Shown here in pieces: positions 33,922 through 44,212 of a stretch of 49,567 nt of DNA. The stretch comes from Streptomyces prunicolor NBRC 13075 (GTDB lineage: Bacteria; Actinomycetota; Actinomycetes; Streptomycetales; Streptomycetaceae): the NCBI RefSeq assembly GCF_000367365.1, contig NZ_BARF01000135.1:1-49567 (forward strand), given 5' to 3'. Both the position numbers and the translations under genes were made by a program. Numbering within the stretch: position 1 is the first letter of the stretch; the number at the start of each line of letters is the position of its first letter. The notes under the pieces are model-generated. The model saw only the letters and a list, made by a program, of their open reading frames with translations, searched no databases and had not been told where the DNA came from.

Positions 33922-33952
33922 CAGCCGCTGTTCCCACCGGGAGCAGCGGCTG
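33922..33952 (+). terminator. Compact 14-bp hairpin between rplY and pth
   Basis: Arms 33922-33935 and 33939-33952 pair over 14 bp, including one G-U, around a 3-base loop ACC. It ends 24 bases before the pth start and just before its ribosome site. It could be a partial terminator, an attenuator or an mRNA processing signal separating rplY from pth expression. Confidence 0.65.
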
Positions 33953-33975
33953 GCGCGTATCAAGGAGATATGGAC

Positions 33976-34572
33976 GTGACGACCGACGCCAATGCCCCCT
34001 GGCTGATCGTGGGACTCGGCAACCCCGGCCCCGAGTACGCCAACAACCGGCACAACGTGGGCTTCATGGTGGCCGACCTGCTGGCCGAGCGGATCGGCGG
34101 CAAGTTCAAGCGGGCCGGTAAGGCACAGGCGCAGGTCCTGGAGGGCCGGATCGGAGCGCCGGGTCCGGCGAGCCGCCGGGTCGTCCTCGTCAAGCCGACG
34201 TCGTTCATGAACCTGTCGGGTGGCCCGGTCAACGCGCTGCGCGACTTCTACAAGGTGCCGCTCGCGAACATCGTCGCCGTCCACGACGAGCTGGACATCG
34301 ACTACGGCACCCTCCGCCTCAAGCTCGGCGGCGGCGACAACGGCCATAACGGCCTGAAGTCGATGACGAAGGCGATGGGCCCGGACTACCACCGGGTGCG
34401 CTTCGGCATCGGACGCCCGCCGGGCCGGATGCAGGTCGCCGACTTCGTACTGAAGGACTTCTCCTCGACGGAGCGCAAGGAACTGGACTTCCTGGTGGAC
34501 CGGGCGACCGACTCCGTGGAGTGTCTGGTGAGCGAGGGCCTGGAGCGGGCGCAGAGCGCGTACAACTCCTGA
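33976..34572 (+). CDS. pth: Peptidyl-tRNA hydrolase
   Basis: The product is 198 residues. It frees tRNA from prematurely released peptidyl-tRNA. The N-terminus WLIVGLGNPGPEYANNRHNVGF carries N16 and the catalytic His26; KPTSFMNLSGG, VHDELDIDYGTLRLKLGGGDNGHNGLKS and RFGIGRPPG complete the active-site groove. AAGGAGAT lies 8 bases before GTG 33976; ATG 33970 is too close to it. Pairing with rplY is common in bacteria. Confidence 0.96.
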   Translation: MTTDANAPWLIVGLGNPGPEYANNRHNVGFMVADLLAERIGGKFKRAGKAQAQVLEGRIGAPGPASRRVVLVKPTSFMNLSGGPVNALRDFYKVPLANIVAVHDELDIDYGTLRLKLGGGDNGHNGLKSMTKAMGPDYHRVRFGIGRPPGRMQVADFVLKDFSSTERKELDFLVDRATDSVECLVSEGLERAQSAYNS

Positions 34573-34623
34573 CTTGACCGACTTGTCAGTCACCGGAGTT
34601 GACCGCGTGTACAGGTATGGCCA

Positions 34624-35082
34624 ATGATCCCCGCCATGAACTTCGGACGGCTCGCGGCGATGGGCACGGTCGCCCTGCTGATCCTGATCGCCGGGATCTG
34701 GGGTTCCTGGCCGACCGCGCACAACGTGATGCTGACCAAGGGCCGCGAGAGCGGCACGATCGAGGTCACCGCGTGCGGCGACGACACCTGCACCGGCCCG
34801 TACGCCCCGGTCTCGACGGGATCGAAGGCCCGCGCCAAGGTCGTCATCGAGCACACGGTCGCGGTGAAGAAGGGCCAGACGTACGCCGTGGTCGTGAAGC
34901 CCGGCACCGACGAGGTCATGCGCTCCGGTCCCGCCGGCATCCTCTACGCCTGGGTCCCGCTCGGCGGCGCCCTGTTGCTCGCCTCGGTGGTGGTCGCGGG
35001 CGGCCTACGGCTGACCCGGGCCGCGTGGGTGTTGGCCGGGTCGGGGTTCGTGCTGCTGACGGCGGCGTTCCTGGCGCTCTGA
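34624..35082 (+). CDS. Small membrane protein of unknown function
   Basis: The product is 152 residues. An N-terminal membrane helix at about 9-27 leads into an extracytoplasmic region (about 30-98) that carries CGDDTC, two cysteines that could form a disulfide. Two more helices follow (LYAWVPLGGALLLASVVVAG and AWVLAGSGFVLLTAAFLAL). The family is not recognised. The start is uncertain: ATG 34624 has a weak AGG upstream, and ATG 34636 is an alternative. It lies 51 bases after pth and is followed by a bidirectional terminator. Confidence 0.7.
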   Translation: MIPAMNFGRLAAMGTVALLILIAGIWGSWPTAHNVMLTKGRESGTIEVTACGDDTCTGPYAPVSTGSKARAKVVIEHTVAVKKGQTYAVVVKPGTDEVMRSGPAGILYAWVPLGGALLLASVVVAGGLRLTRAAWVLAGSGFVLLTAAFLAL

Positions 35083-35085
35083 ACG

Positions 35086-35141
35086 ACGAACGAGGGGTGC
35101 CCCCGAGCTTCTACGACAGCTCGGGGGCACCCCTCGTTCGT
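35086..35141. terminator. Very strong bidirectional terminator between the membrane protein and ppc
   Basis: A perfect 23-bp stem (35086-35108 with 35119-35141) encloses a 10-base loop TTCTACGACA. It is placed 3 bases after one stop codon and 6 bases before the stop codon of the convergent ppc gene. Confidence 0.92.
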
Positions 35142-35147
35142 ATCCGG

Positions 35148-37880
<2,733 letters not shown>

Positions 37881-38187
37881 AGGTGCGGCTCCTTGCAGTG
37901 TTTGAAGCTCGTCTGGAGGGAACCCGGACGGCGGTCCCGCGGCGGCTGCCGCATACAGGACGGACATCCGGGAAGAAAACAGAGCGGACCGCGCTGTCCG
38001 ACCGACACCCAGGATAGGTGTCCACTCTGACGCGCGGTCTCACGGGCTTCGTCCACCGGTCGGCGCGCTGCCATACTTACGTTGCCGTAGGTTACGGAAC
38101 CGTAGGGAAGTCCATGCTGAACTGTTGCTGCCCGGCTCCCGCCGTCCGACGCTCCGCCTCCACCTCCGAACCCCACAGGGGACGCCC
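37881..38187. other. 307-bp divergent region between ppc and the desaturase
   Basis: I see no gene here. The ppc side holds the inverted repeat GACACC-N7-GGTGTC (38004-38022), and the desaturase side holds the TACG/CGTA operator array at 38078-38104 described separately. The remaining sequence shows no further structure that I can support. Confidence 0.5.
38078..38104 (+). promoter_or_regulatory. Operator array of the desaturase-TetR operon
   Basis: Half-sites alternate: TACG (38078-38081), CGTA (38086-38089), TACG (38093-38096), CGTA (38101-38104). They form the overlapping palindromes CCGTA-N3-TACGG and TACGG-N2-CCGTA. TAGGTT (38088-38093) inside the array is a plausible -10. The array is 84 bases before the desaturase start. 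The TetR protein encoded by the second gene of the operon is the likely ligand-controlled repressor. Confidence 0.65.
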
Positions 38188-39204
38188 ATGACCACGAGCT
38201 CCGATGTGATCGACGACGCCCCGCGGGCGAACGACGACGGCACTCCGCTCCCCGCCGCCACGCTGGGCGGCGAGAAGAAGGGGTCGCTGGAGCAGATCAC
38301 TCTTCTCCTCTTCATCACCGTCCCGTTCCTGGCCCTGCTCGCGGCGGTGCCGCTGGCGTGGAGCTGGGGCGGGGTGAGCTGGCTGGACCTCGGCCTGCTG
38401 GTGTTCTTCTACTACCTGGGCTGCCACGGCGTGACGATCGGCTACCACCGGTACTTCACGCACGGTTCCTTCAAGGCGAAGCGCCCGCTGCGGATCGCCG
38501 TCGCGATCGCCGGGTCGATGGCGGTCGAGGGGCCGCTGGTGCGCTGGGTCGCCGACCACCGCAAGCACCACAAGTTCTCCGACGCGGACGGCGACCCGCA
38601 TTCGCCGTGGCGCTACGGCGAGACCGTGCCGGCGCTGATCAAGGGCCTGTGGTGGGCGCACATCGCGTGGATGTTCGACGAGGAGCGCACTCCGCAGGAC
38701 AAGTACGCGCCGGATCTGATCAAGGACAAGGCGATCCGGACGATCTCCCGCCACTTCATCTACTGGACGATGCTGTCGCTCGCGCTGCCGGCGCTGATCG
38801 GCGGCCTGGCCACCATGTCCTGGTGGGGCGCGTTCACCGGCTTCTTCTGGGGCTCGCTCGTCCGCGTGGCCCTGCTGCACCACGTCACCTGGTCGATCAA
38901 CTCGATCTGCCACGCGGTCGGCAAGCGCCCCTTCAAGTCCCGTGACCGCTCGGGCAACGTGTGGTGGCTGGCGATCCTGTCCTGCGGCGAGTCCTGGCAC
39001 AACCTGCACCATGCCGACCCGACGTCCGCGCGGCACGGTGTGGAGCGCGGCCAGCTGGACTCCTCGGCGCGGATCATCCGCTGGTGCGAGCAGCTCGGCT
39101 GGGCCTATGACGTGCGCTGGCCGTCACGCTCGCGTATCGATTCGCGCCGTATCTCCGGTACGGACGGCTCTCAGCCCCGGAAGGAGTCGGCGGAGGCGGC
39201 ATGA
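38188..39204 (+). CDS. Acyl-CoA / fatty-acid delta-9 desaturase
   Basis: The product is 338 residues. It is a membrane di-iron desaturase that introduces a double bond into acyl chains. The three histidine boxes are intact: H87-RYFT-H92, H124-RK-HH128 and H271-NL-HH275. Hydrophobic segments at about 36-60, 65-85 and 185-230 give the usual four membrane crossings. The stop overlaps the start of a TetR gene as ATGA, so enzyme and regulator are co-translated, and the promoter region carries a palindromic operator. ATG 38188 follows a weak AGGGGA. The electron donor is not encoded nearby. Confidence 0.93.
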   Translation: MTTSSDVIDDAPRANDDGTPLPAATLGGEKKGSLEQITLLLFITVPFLALLAAVPLAWSWGGVSWLDLGLLVFFYYLGCHGVTIGYHRYFTHGSFKAKRPLRIAVAIAGSMAVEGPLVRWVADHRKHHKFSDADGDPHSPWRYGETVPALIKGLWWAHIAWMFDEERTPQDKYAPDLIKDKAIRTISRHFIYWTMLSLALPALIGGLATMSWWGAFTGFFWGSLVRVALLHHVTWSINSICHAVGKRPFKSRDRSGNVWWLAILSCGESWHNLHHADPTSARHGVERGQLDSSARIIRWCEQLGWAYDVRWPSRSRIDSRRISGTDGSQPRKESAEAA

Positions 39205-39878
39205 TTGACGCCGTGGCGACCGATCCCAGCAGCACCCCGAGCAACGAGAAGCCCCGACGCGCGCGCCGCACCCGGATGACGGGAGCGGAACGCCGGGCCC
39301 AGCTGCTCGAGGTCGGTCGCACGCTGTTCGCGACGAAGGGCTTCGAGGCCACGTCGGTGGAGGAGATCGCGGCGAAGGCCGGGGTCTCCAAGCCGGTGGT
39401 CTACGAGCACTTCGGCGGCAAGGAGGGCCTGTACGCGGTGGTCGTGGACCGCGAGATGCGCCGCCTCCTCGACATGGTGACCAGCTCCCTGACGGCCGGC
39501 CACCCCCGCGAACTCTGCGAGCAGGCGGCCTTCGCCCTCCTCGACTACATCGAGGAGTACACGGACGGCTTCCGCATCCTGGTCCGCGACTCCCCCATCC
39601 CCCAGTCCACGGGCTCCTTCGCGTCCCTGATCTCGGACATCGCGACCCAGGTCGAGGACATCCTGGGCCGCGAGTTCAAGAGCCGAGGCTTCGACGCCAA
39701 GCTGGCCCCCCTCTACGCCCAGGCCCTCGTCGGCATGGTCGCCCTGACCGGCCAGTGGTGGCTGGACGTCCGCCGCCCGAAGAAGGCGGAGGTGGCCGCC
39801 CATCTGGTGAACCTGGCGTGGCACGGGCTGGACGGGCTGGAGTCGAAGCCGCATTTGATAGGGCGCCGAAAAAGCTGA
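39201..39878 (+). CDS. TetR-family regulator coupled to the desaturase
   Basis: The product is 225 residues. The TetR helix-turn-helix is RRAQLLEVGRTLFATKGFEA followed by TSVEEIAAKAGVSKPVVYEHFGGKEGLYA (about residues 30-78). The C-terminal ligand domain includes LCEQAAFALLDYIEEYTDGFR. It is translated by ATGA overlap with the desaturase gene. By analogy with actinobacterial regulators of lipid genes, it probably senses an acyl-CoA and represses its own operon through the array at 38078-38104; this is inference. It ends before a strong bidirectional hairpin. Confidence 0.92.
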   Translation: MIDAVATDPSSTPSNEKPRRARRTRMTGAERRAQLLEVGRTLFATKGFEATSVEEIAAKAGVSKPVVYEHFGGKEGLYAVVVDREMRRLLDMVTSSLTAGHPRELCEQAAFALLDYIEEYTDGFRILVRDSPIPQSTGSFASLISDIATQVEDILGREFKSRGFDAKLAPLYAQALVGMVALTGQWWLDVRRPKKAEVAAHLVNLAWHGLDGLESKPHLIGRRKS

Positions 39879-39898
39879 ACCCGTAGTGCAGCAAGCAA

Positions 39899-39930
39899 GA
39901 GGGGCCCCTGCCGTCCGGCAGGGGCCCCTC
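39899..39930. terminator. Bidirectional terminator between the TetR and CsbD genes
   Basis: A 15-bp stem (39899-39913 with 39916-39930) with a 2-base centre lies between convergent genes, 20 bases from one stop and 13 from the other. Confidence 0.85.
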
Positions 39931-39943
39931 ACCGCTTCCGGCG

Positions 39944-40117
39944 TCAGCGCTTGAAGGCGTCCTTGGCCTTCTCCTTGGCCTGCCGAGCGTCACCCTTGGA
40001 CTTCTCGGCCTGGCCCTTGGCCTTCATCGTCTCGTTGCCCACGGCCCCGCCGACCGTCTCCTTGAGCTTGCCCTTGGCCTGTTCCTTCTTGGCCTTGGCC
40101 TTCTCGTCCTTCGCCAC
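39944..40117 (-). CDS. CsbD-family stress protein
   Basis: The product is 57 residues, the normal size for CsbD. It is extremely rich in Lys, Ala, Glu and Gly, with the family core KEQAKGKLKETVGGAVGNE followed by KAKGQAEKSKGDARQAKEKAKD. CsbD proteins are hydrophilic general-stress proteins of unclear mechanism. GTG 40117 has GGGAG 10 bases upstream; the nearby ATG is in another frame and gives no family match. It is convergent with the TetR gene and too short to be found by length alone. Confidence 0.88.
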   Translation of the reverse strand: MAKDEKAKAKKEQAKGKLKETVGGAVGNETMKAKGQAEKSKGDARQAKEKAKDAFKR

Positions 40118-40207
40118 GGTTCATCAACTCCCGGTCGGATGGAAACTCGGTACTCGGAACTCGGCGCCACCGACCGGGTAGCCACGAGGGCGAGGGACAA
40201 ACACCGA

Positions 40208-40570
40208 TCAGACTTCGGGCTCCAGGAACTCCAGCCGGTTCCCCACCGGATCCTCGGAGTAGAAGCGCCGGTACCCCGGCAGGTCCTCGTCCCAAGTGAC
40301 GGGCACCCCAAGGGACTTCAGCCGGGCCGCGTACGCCTCAATGCCGGTCACCCGCAGCCCGGGATGCGCCTTCTTCGCCGGACGGAAATCCTCCTCCACC
40401 CCCAGGTGCAGCTGGACCGCCCCCGCCCCGAACCAGCACCCGCCCCGCGCCGCCAGCACAGGAGGCTTGGGGATCTCGACCATCCCGAGGACGTCGACGT
40501 AATACCCCCGCAGCGCACCCTCCGACCCAACCGGAGCCGCCAACTGCACGTGATCCACGGCCGCGAGCAC
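40208..40570 (-). CDS. VOC-family (glyoxalase/bleomycin-resistance fold) protein
   Basis: The product is 120 residues. Paired beta-alpha-beta modules are visible: VDHVQLAAPVGSEGALRGYYVDVLGM with H7, and FYSEDPVGNRLEFLEPEV at the C-terminus with a metal-ligand Glu in LEFLE. VQLHLGVEED supplies a middle strand. The function is unknown; VOC proteins include isomerases, dioxygenases and sequestration proteins. The gene starts 3 bases after the tam stop, so the two are co-transcribed under TamR control. Confidence 0.88.
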   Translation of the reverse strand: MLAAVDHVQLAAPVGSEGALRGYYVDVLGMVEIPKPPVLAARGGCWFGAGAVQLHLGVEEDFRPAKKAHPGLRVTGIEAYAARLKSLGVPVTWDEDLPGYRRFYSEDPVGNRLEFLEPEV

Positions 40571-40573
40571 CCC

Positions 40574-41377
40574 TCACACCCCCTTGCGGGCCACCGCGAA
40601 CAAGCGCCGGAACGGGAGCACGGTGCCGTAGTCCTTCGTCGGGTACGCCTCGCGGAGCAGGTCGCGGTACTCCGTCACGAAGGCGTCCCGCGCCTCCGGG
40701 TCGTCCGCCAGGGCGGTCAGGGCGGGGCGCAGGCCCGTGCCCTTGACCCAGTCGAGGACGGGGTCCTCGCCCGCGAGGATGTGTTGGTACGTCGTCTGCC
40801 AGACGTCGGGCGCGCAGCCCAGGCGGGCCAGGTGGTCGAGGTAGACGCCGGGGGTGTGGACCGAGTCCTCGCGGCGCAGCACCTCGCCCAAGCGTCCCTT
40901 CCAGCGGGCGGTGGCGGCCAGCTCGCGCATCAGGGCGTGCAGGGGCGCGTCGATGTTGTCCGGCACCTGGAAGGCGAAGGTGCCGCCGGGCGCCAGCGCG
41001 GACACCCAGTCGCCGAACCGGTCCAGGTGCCCCGGCACCCACTGCAGCGCCGCGTTCGACACGATCAGGTCGTACGGCTCCGTCGGCGCCCAGTCCGTCG
41101 CGTCCGCGTGGGCGAAGTCGAGGCTGCCGCCGCCGGTGGTGGGGCCGGCGTAGGGGGCGGTCTGCGCGAGCATCTCGGGTGAGTTGTCGTAGCCGGTGAT
41201 GTGCGCGGTGGGCCAGCGGTCGGCGAGGACGGTGGTCACGTTGCCGGGGCCGCAGCCGAGGTCGGCGATCCGGGGCGGGGTGCCGGGTACGTCGGTGACC
41301 CGGGCGAGGAGGTCGGTGAAGGGGCGGGCGCGGTGGTCGGCGTGGCGCAGGTACTGCGCGGGGTCCCAAGTCGTCAT
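40574..41377 (-). CDS. tam: Trans-aconitate 2-methyltransferase
   Basis: The product is 267 residues. The SAM-binding motif I is RIADLGCGPGNVTTVLADRWP, followed by GYDNSPEMLAQ, and motif II is DLIVSNAALQWVPGH. The N-terminus TWDPAQYLRHADHRARPF and the SNAALQWV segment are typical of Tam, which methylates trans-aconitate and relieves inhibition of aconitase. The divergent MarR gene and the palindrome array between them match the tam-tamR arrangement that I recall from S. coelicolor. GGAGAG lies 7 bases before ATG 41377. Confidence 0.9.
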   Translation of the reverse strand: MTTWDPAQYLRHADHRARPFTDLLARVTDVPGTPPRIADLGCGPGNVTTVLADRWPTAHITGYDNSPEMLAQTAPYAGPTTGGGSLDFAHADATDWAPTEPYDLIVSNAALQWVPGHLDRFGDWVSALAPGGTFAFQVPDNIDAPLHALMRELAATARWKGRLGEVLRREDSVHTPGVYLDHLARLGCAPDVWQTTYQHILAGEDPVLDWVKGTGLRPALTALADDPEARDAFVTEYRDLLREAYPTKDYGTVLPFRRLFAVARKGV

Positions 41378-41403
41378 GCCGTCCACTCTCCCCGCCCACA
41401 TAT

Positions 41404-41463
41404 CTTGATGTCAAGAGACTCTGAATCAAGAGGCTTGATATCAAGAGACTTCATGTCGACACA
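41404..41463. promoter_or_regulatory. Four-copy 15-bp operator array between tam and tamR
   Basis: The 15-base unit CTTGATATCAAGAGA is repeated in tandem with exact 15-base phase. Copy 1 (404-418 of 41 kb) has one changed base in the 12-bp palindrome, copy 3 (434-448) is perfect, and copies 2 (419-433) and 4 (449-463) are degenerate. Palindrome centres fall at 41409.5, 41424.5, 41439.5 and 41454.5. A possible tamR -10 TACACT (41469-41474) lies 7 bases before its ATG, suggesting a leaderless transcript. TamR is the expected ligand. Confidence 0.8.
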
Positions 41464-41481
41464 ACCACTACACTGATCGTC

Positions 41482-41979
41482 ATGGAGGACGAGGTCGATC
41501 GGCTTGTCGCAGCGTGGCGCCGGGAGCGCCCCGACCTCGACGTGGAGCCACTTGAGGTGCTCAGCCGGGTGAGCAGACTGGCCCGGCACCTGGACCGGGC
41601 CCGCCGGCTGGCGTTCGCCGAGCACAGCCTGGAGCCCTGGGAGTTCGACGTGCTGACGGCGCTCAGGCGCGCGGGCAGCCCCTACCAGCTCTCCCCCGGC
41701 CAACTGCTGACGCAGACCCTGGTCACGTCCGGCACGATGACGAACCGTATCGACCGGCTCGCACAGAAGGGCCTGGTCGAGCGGCTCCCCGACCCCAGCG
41801 ACCGCCGGGGCGTCCTGGTCCGCCTCACCGAGGAGGGCCAGGACCGCGCGGACCAGGCCCTGGCCGGCCTGCTGGCACAGGAGCGCGCGATCCTCGCGGA
41901 ACTCTCCCGCGCCCAACGGGGCGAACTGGCAGGCCTGCTACGCCAGTTGACCGCCCCGTTCGACAACATCCCCGGCTAG
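41482..41979 (+). CDS. tamR: MarR-family regulator TamR
   Basis: The product is 165 residues. The winged helix-turn-helix is EFDVLTALRRAGSPYQLSPG followed by LVTSGTMTNRIDRLAQKGLVERLPDPSDRRGVLVRLTEEG, with the DRR wing typical of MarR. N-terminal and C-terminal helices form the dimer. It is divergent from tam with an operator array between. Published work on S. coelicolor TamR, as I recall it, shows derepression by trans-aconitate and related citrate-cycle metabolites. Its last 42 bases overlap the end of the convergent response regulator gene. Confidence 0.88.
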   Translation: MEDEVDRLVAAWRRERPDLDVEPLEVLSRVSRLARHLDRARRLAFAEHSLEPWEFDVLTALRRAGSPYQLSPGQLLTQTLVTSGTMTNRIDRLAQKGLVERLPDPSDRRGVLVRLTEEGQDRADQALAGLLAQERAILAELSRAQRGELAGLLRQLTAPFDNIPG

Positions 41980-42705
41980 GTCGACCGGACCCACCCCCGC
42001 ACGCCTCGCCAGCGCGACCGCCGCGAGGGTGGAGTGGACGCCCAGTTTGCCGAGCACGTTTTGCATATGCGTCCGGACTGTGTGCGGGGAAAGGAACAGT
42101 CGCTCGGCGACCGCCTTGCGCCCCAGTCCGGCCACCATGCAGCGCAGCACTTCCCGTTCCCTCGGCGTGAGGGACTCCACGAGCCGCTCGCTCTCGGTGC
42201 GGTGCTTACGGGCGGCCATCAACTCCCGTAGGACGCCGGTCAGTAGGGCGGGTGGCAGGTGCGTCTCGTCGCGAAGCACCCCTCGGATGACGGTTAAAAG
42301 TCTGGACAGCGAGCAGTCCTTGGCGACCCAGCCGGAGGCCCCGGCCTGCAGGGCCAGCGCGGCCCGGCGCGGATCGTCCTTCTCGGCCAGCACGACCATC
42401 CGTACGCTCGGCTGGGCCGAACGGACCCCGGCGACCAGGGAGATCCCGTCCACCAGCCCGTCCTCGTTGCCCGCCTGTACAGGCACGGCGGGCCGGACGC
42501 CCGGCACGTTGCCGCCCAGATCGGCGTCCACGAGCAGGACGTCGAATCTGCGGCCCTCGGCGTTCGCGCGCTCCATGCAGCGCAGCGCGGCGGGACCACT
42601 GCCGGCCGCGGACACGTCGACATCGGGCTCGGCGGCCAGTGCCGCGGCGAGCGACTCGGCGAAGATGCGATGGTCGTCGACGACCAGGACTCGGATGCGA
42701 ACCAC
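41938..42705 (-). CDS. LuxR/NarL-type response regulator with a TTA codon
   Basis: The product is 255 residues. The receiver domain has the acidic pair D10-D11, phospho-acceptor candidate D60 in VLLVDADLGG and the conserved Lys in VAKDCSLSRLL. The receiver contains a long insert (PAVPVQAGNEDG) between strands. The C-terminal helix-turn-helix is SLTPREREVLRCMVAG followed by LSPHTVRTHMQNVLGKLGVHST. Codon 137 is TTA (42295-42297, minus strand), a leucine codon that needs the bldA tRNA in Streptomyces. There is no kinase gene adjacent. GTG 42705 has AAGGGGG about 4 bases upstream. Confidence 0.88.
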   Translation of the reverse strand: MVRIRVLVVDDHRIFAESLAAALAAEPDVDVSAAGSGPAALRCMERANAEGRRFDVLLVDADLGGNVPGVRPAVPVQAGNEDGLVDGISLVAGVRSAQPSVRMVVLAEKDDPRRAALALQAGASGWVAKDCSLSRLLTVIRGVLRDETHLPPALLTGVLRELMAARKHRTESERLVESLTPREREVLRCMVAGLGRKAVAERLFLSPHTVRTHMQNVLGKLGVHSTLAAVALARRAGVGPVDLAGDVVERGGQLA

Positions 42706-42978
42706 GAAACCCCCTTCCCCAGGCTCCTGGTGGAGCAGGGGATACCTCATCGTCGGGAGACGAAGCGATGATTGCGGGTACGACGCCCGGGAGCGGCCTG
42801 AGCCGCACGGCCGCCGCCGTGCAGACACTGCTACCCCCACATCGGGCGTCGTACCCGACTTGTCTCGCCCCCTGAACAGCACCGGCCCCCACCGGTGCTG
42901 CTCACAGCGTACGGCTGGGGCGCAGCAGCGGAAGCTAATTTGCAGAACTGACTGTCCGACCCGTTTATGGTGGGCCGC

Positions 42979-43431
42979 ATGTTTCGTATTGAGACGGAAG
43001 TCGACAAGGAGCGACGCGATCTGCTCCGCGCCCGGCTGCACGAAACCAACACGGCCGCGTCGCCGATGCTGCGCGCCCTGCGCGGAACCCCTCGCGAACG
43101 TGAAGTTCCGCTCCAGATCTGGGCGTTGGACGAGACGGGCGAACTGGCGGGCGGACTGGTCGGCCACACCTGGGCGGACTGGCTGCACGTGACGTACCTG
43201 TGGGTGGACGGCCGCCACCGCGGCACGGGCCTCGGCTCCCGCCTCCTCGCCGACGCGGAGCGCATCGCCCGCGACGAGCGCGACTGCGTGGCCGCCCGCC
43301 TGGAGACCTGGGACTTCCAGGCACCCGACTTCTACAAGAAGCAGGGGTACGAGGTGGTGTGCGTGATCCCGGACTATCCGCCGGGGGTCACGGAGTACAC
43401 CCTGACGAAGAGCCTGGTCACAGCTCGCTGA
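42979..43431 (+). CDS. GNAT-family N-acetyltransferase
   Basis: The product is 150 residues. Acetyl-CoA binding motif A is LWVDGRHRGTGLGSRLLADAERIARD, with R-x-x-G-x-G/A intact; the preceding strand is WLHVTYLWV, and the C-terminal APDFYKKQGYEVV is motif B. The acceptor is unknown; a small-molecule or protein amine is usual. ATG 42979 was preferred because GGTGGG lies before it; ATG 42967 is possible. A candidate promoter is TTGCAG with GTTTAT 17 bases downstream, just before the gene. It overlaps the convergent Uma2 gene by 14 bases. Confidence 0.9.
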   Translation: MFRIETEVDKERRDLLRARLHETNTAASPMLRALRGTPREREVPLQIWALDETGELAGGLVGHTWADWLHVTYLWVDGRHRGTGLGSRLLADAERIARDERDCVAARLETWDFQAPDFYKKQGYEVVCVIPDYPPGVTEYTLTKSLVTAR

Positions 43432-44056
43432 GGGCGTCCAGGCTGATGTCGACGTCGATGTCGTACGGCAGGCTCAGGTCAAGCTTGTCGTGGTGGATGC
43501 CGGTCAGGGCGTACGTCTTGTTCACCGGGTCGATTTCGTAGACCCGCACCACCGGGTGCTGGTTGCCCTCAGCCATCTCGACCAGCCAGAAGTACGGGAT
43601 ACCGGCGGCGGCGTACTTGCGGGGCTTGGTGTCGCGGTCGCGAGCCTCGGAGTCCGGGGAGACGACCTCGACGGCGAGCAGGACATCCTCGGCCTGGAAG
43701 CAGGTCTGCTCCAAGCCTGTGATGGCTTCGGCACGGACGACACTGAGGTCGGGCTCAGGGCCGTTGCGGCGGTCGAGGACGACAGTCATCTCGCGGCAGA
43801 CCTTCAGCTCCCCGGGGACCGTACGACGCAGGCCGGCCACCAGAAGGTCGATCATTCGACTATGGAAAATCCTCGGCGGGCTCACGAAGACGAGGCTCCC
43901 GTCGATCAGCTCGGTGTGCGGCGGGAGGTCGGGCAGGGTGAACAGGTCATCGACGGTGTACCCGTCGCGCGGTGGTACCGGCCAACGGGTGCCGGGCCCG
44001 TCGGCTGACCCGGGCGGCGGCTCGGGGGTCTGCGCGGCGATCGGCTCGGCGGTCAT
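43418..44056 (-). CDS. Uma2-family (DUF820) PD-(D/E)XK nuclease-like protein
   Basis: The product is 212 residues. The N-terminus is Pro-rich; GYTVDDLFTLPDLPPHTELIDGSLV is the characteristic Uma2 opening. The nuclease-like core has GPEPDLSVVR, then LLAVEVVSPDSEARDRDTKP and KYAAAGIPYFWLVE, supplying the D, E-x-V and K positions of the fold. Uma2 proteins are abundant in Streptomyces and cyanobacteria, and their biological role is unknown. GGAGG lies 7 bases before ATG 44056. Confidence 0.9.
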   Translation of the reverse strand: MTAEPIAAQTPEPPPGSADGPGTRWPVPPRDGYTVDDLFTLPDLPPHTELIDGSLVFVSPPRIFHSRMIDLLVAGLRRTVPGELKVCREMTVVLDRRNGPEPDLSVVRAEAITGLEQTCFQAEDVLLAVEVVSPDSEARDRDTKPRKYAAAGIPYFWLVEMAEGNQHPVVRVYEIDPVNKTYALTGIHHDKLDLSLPYDIDVDISLDALSEL

Positions 44057-44168
44057 GGTGATTCCTCCCATGGGCGGGATTCTCGGCCTGCGCGTCCACG
44101 GTAACCGCCGGAATCCGCGAACGTCATCACAAGGGGTGACCGGCCCTGCCTGGCCGTCCCTCGGTGTC

Positions 44169-44199
44169 GTCGCCCCACCATCCGACGAGCGGGGGCGAC
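44169..44199 (-). terminator. Hairpin downstream of galK
   Basis: An 8-bp perfect stem (44169-44176 with 44192-44199) and a 15-base loop lie 14 bases beyond the galK stop. It may terminate the gal operon and, being symmetrical, may also shield the Uma2 promoter upstream region. Confidence 0.55.
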
Positions 44200-44212
44200 A
44201 ACGAGCCCGGGA

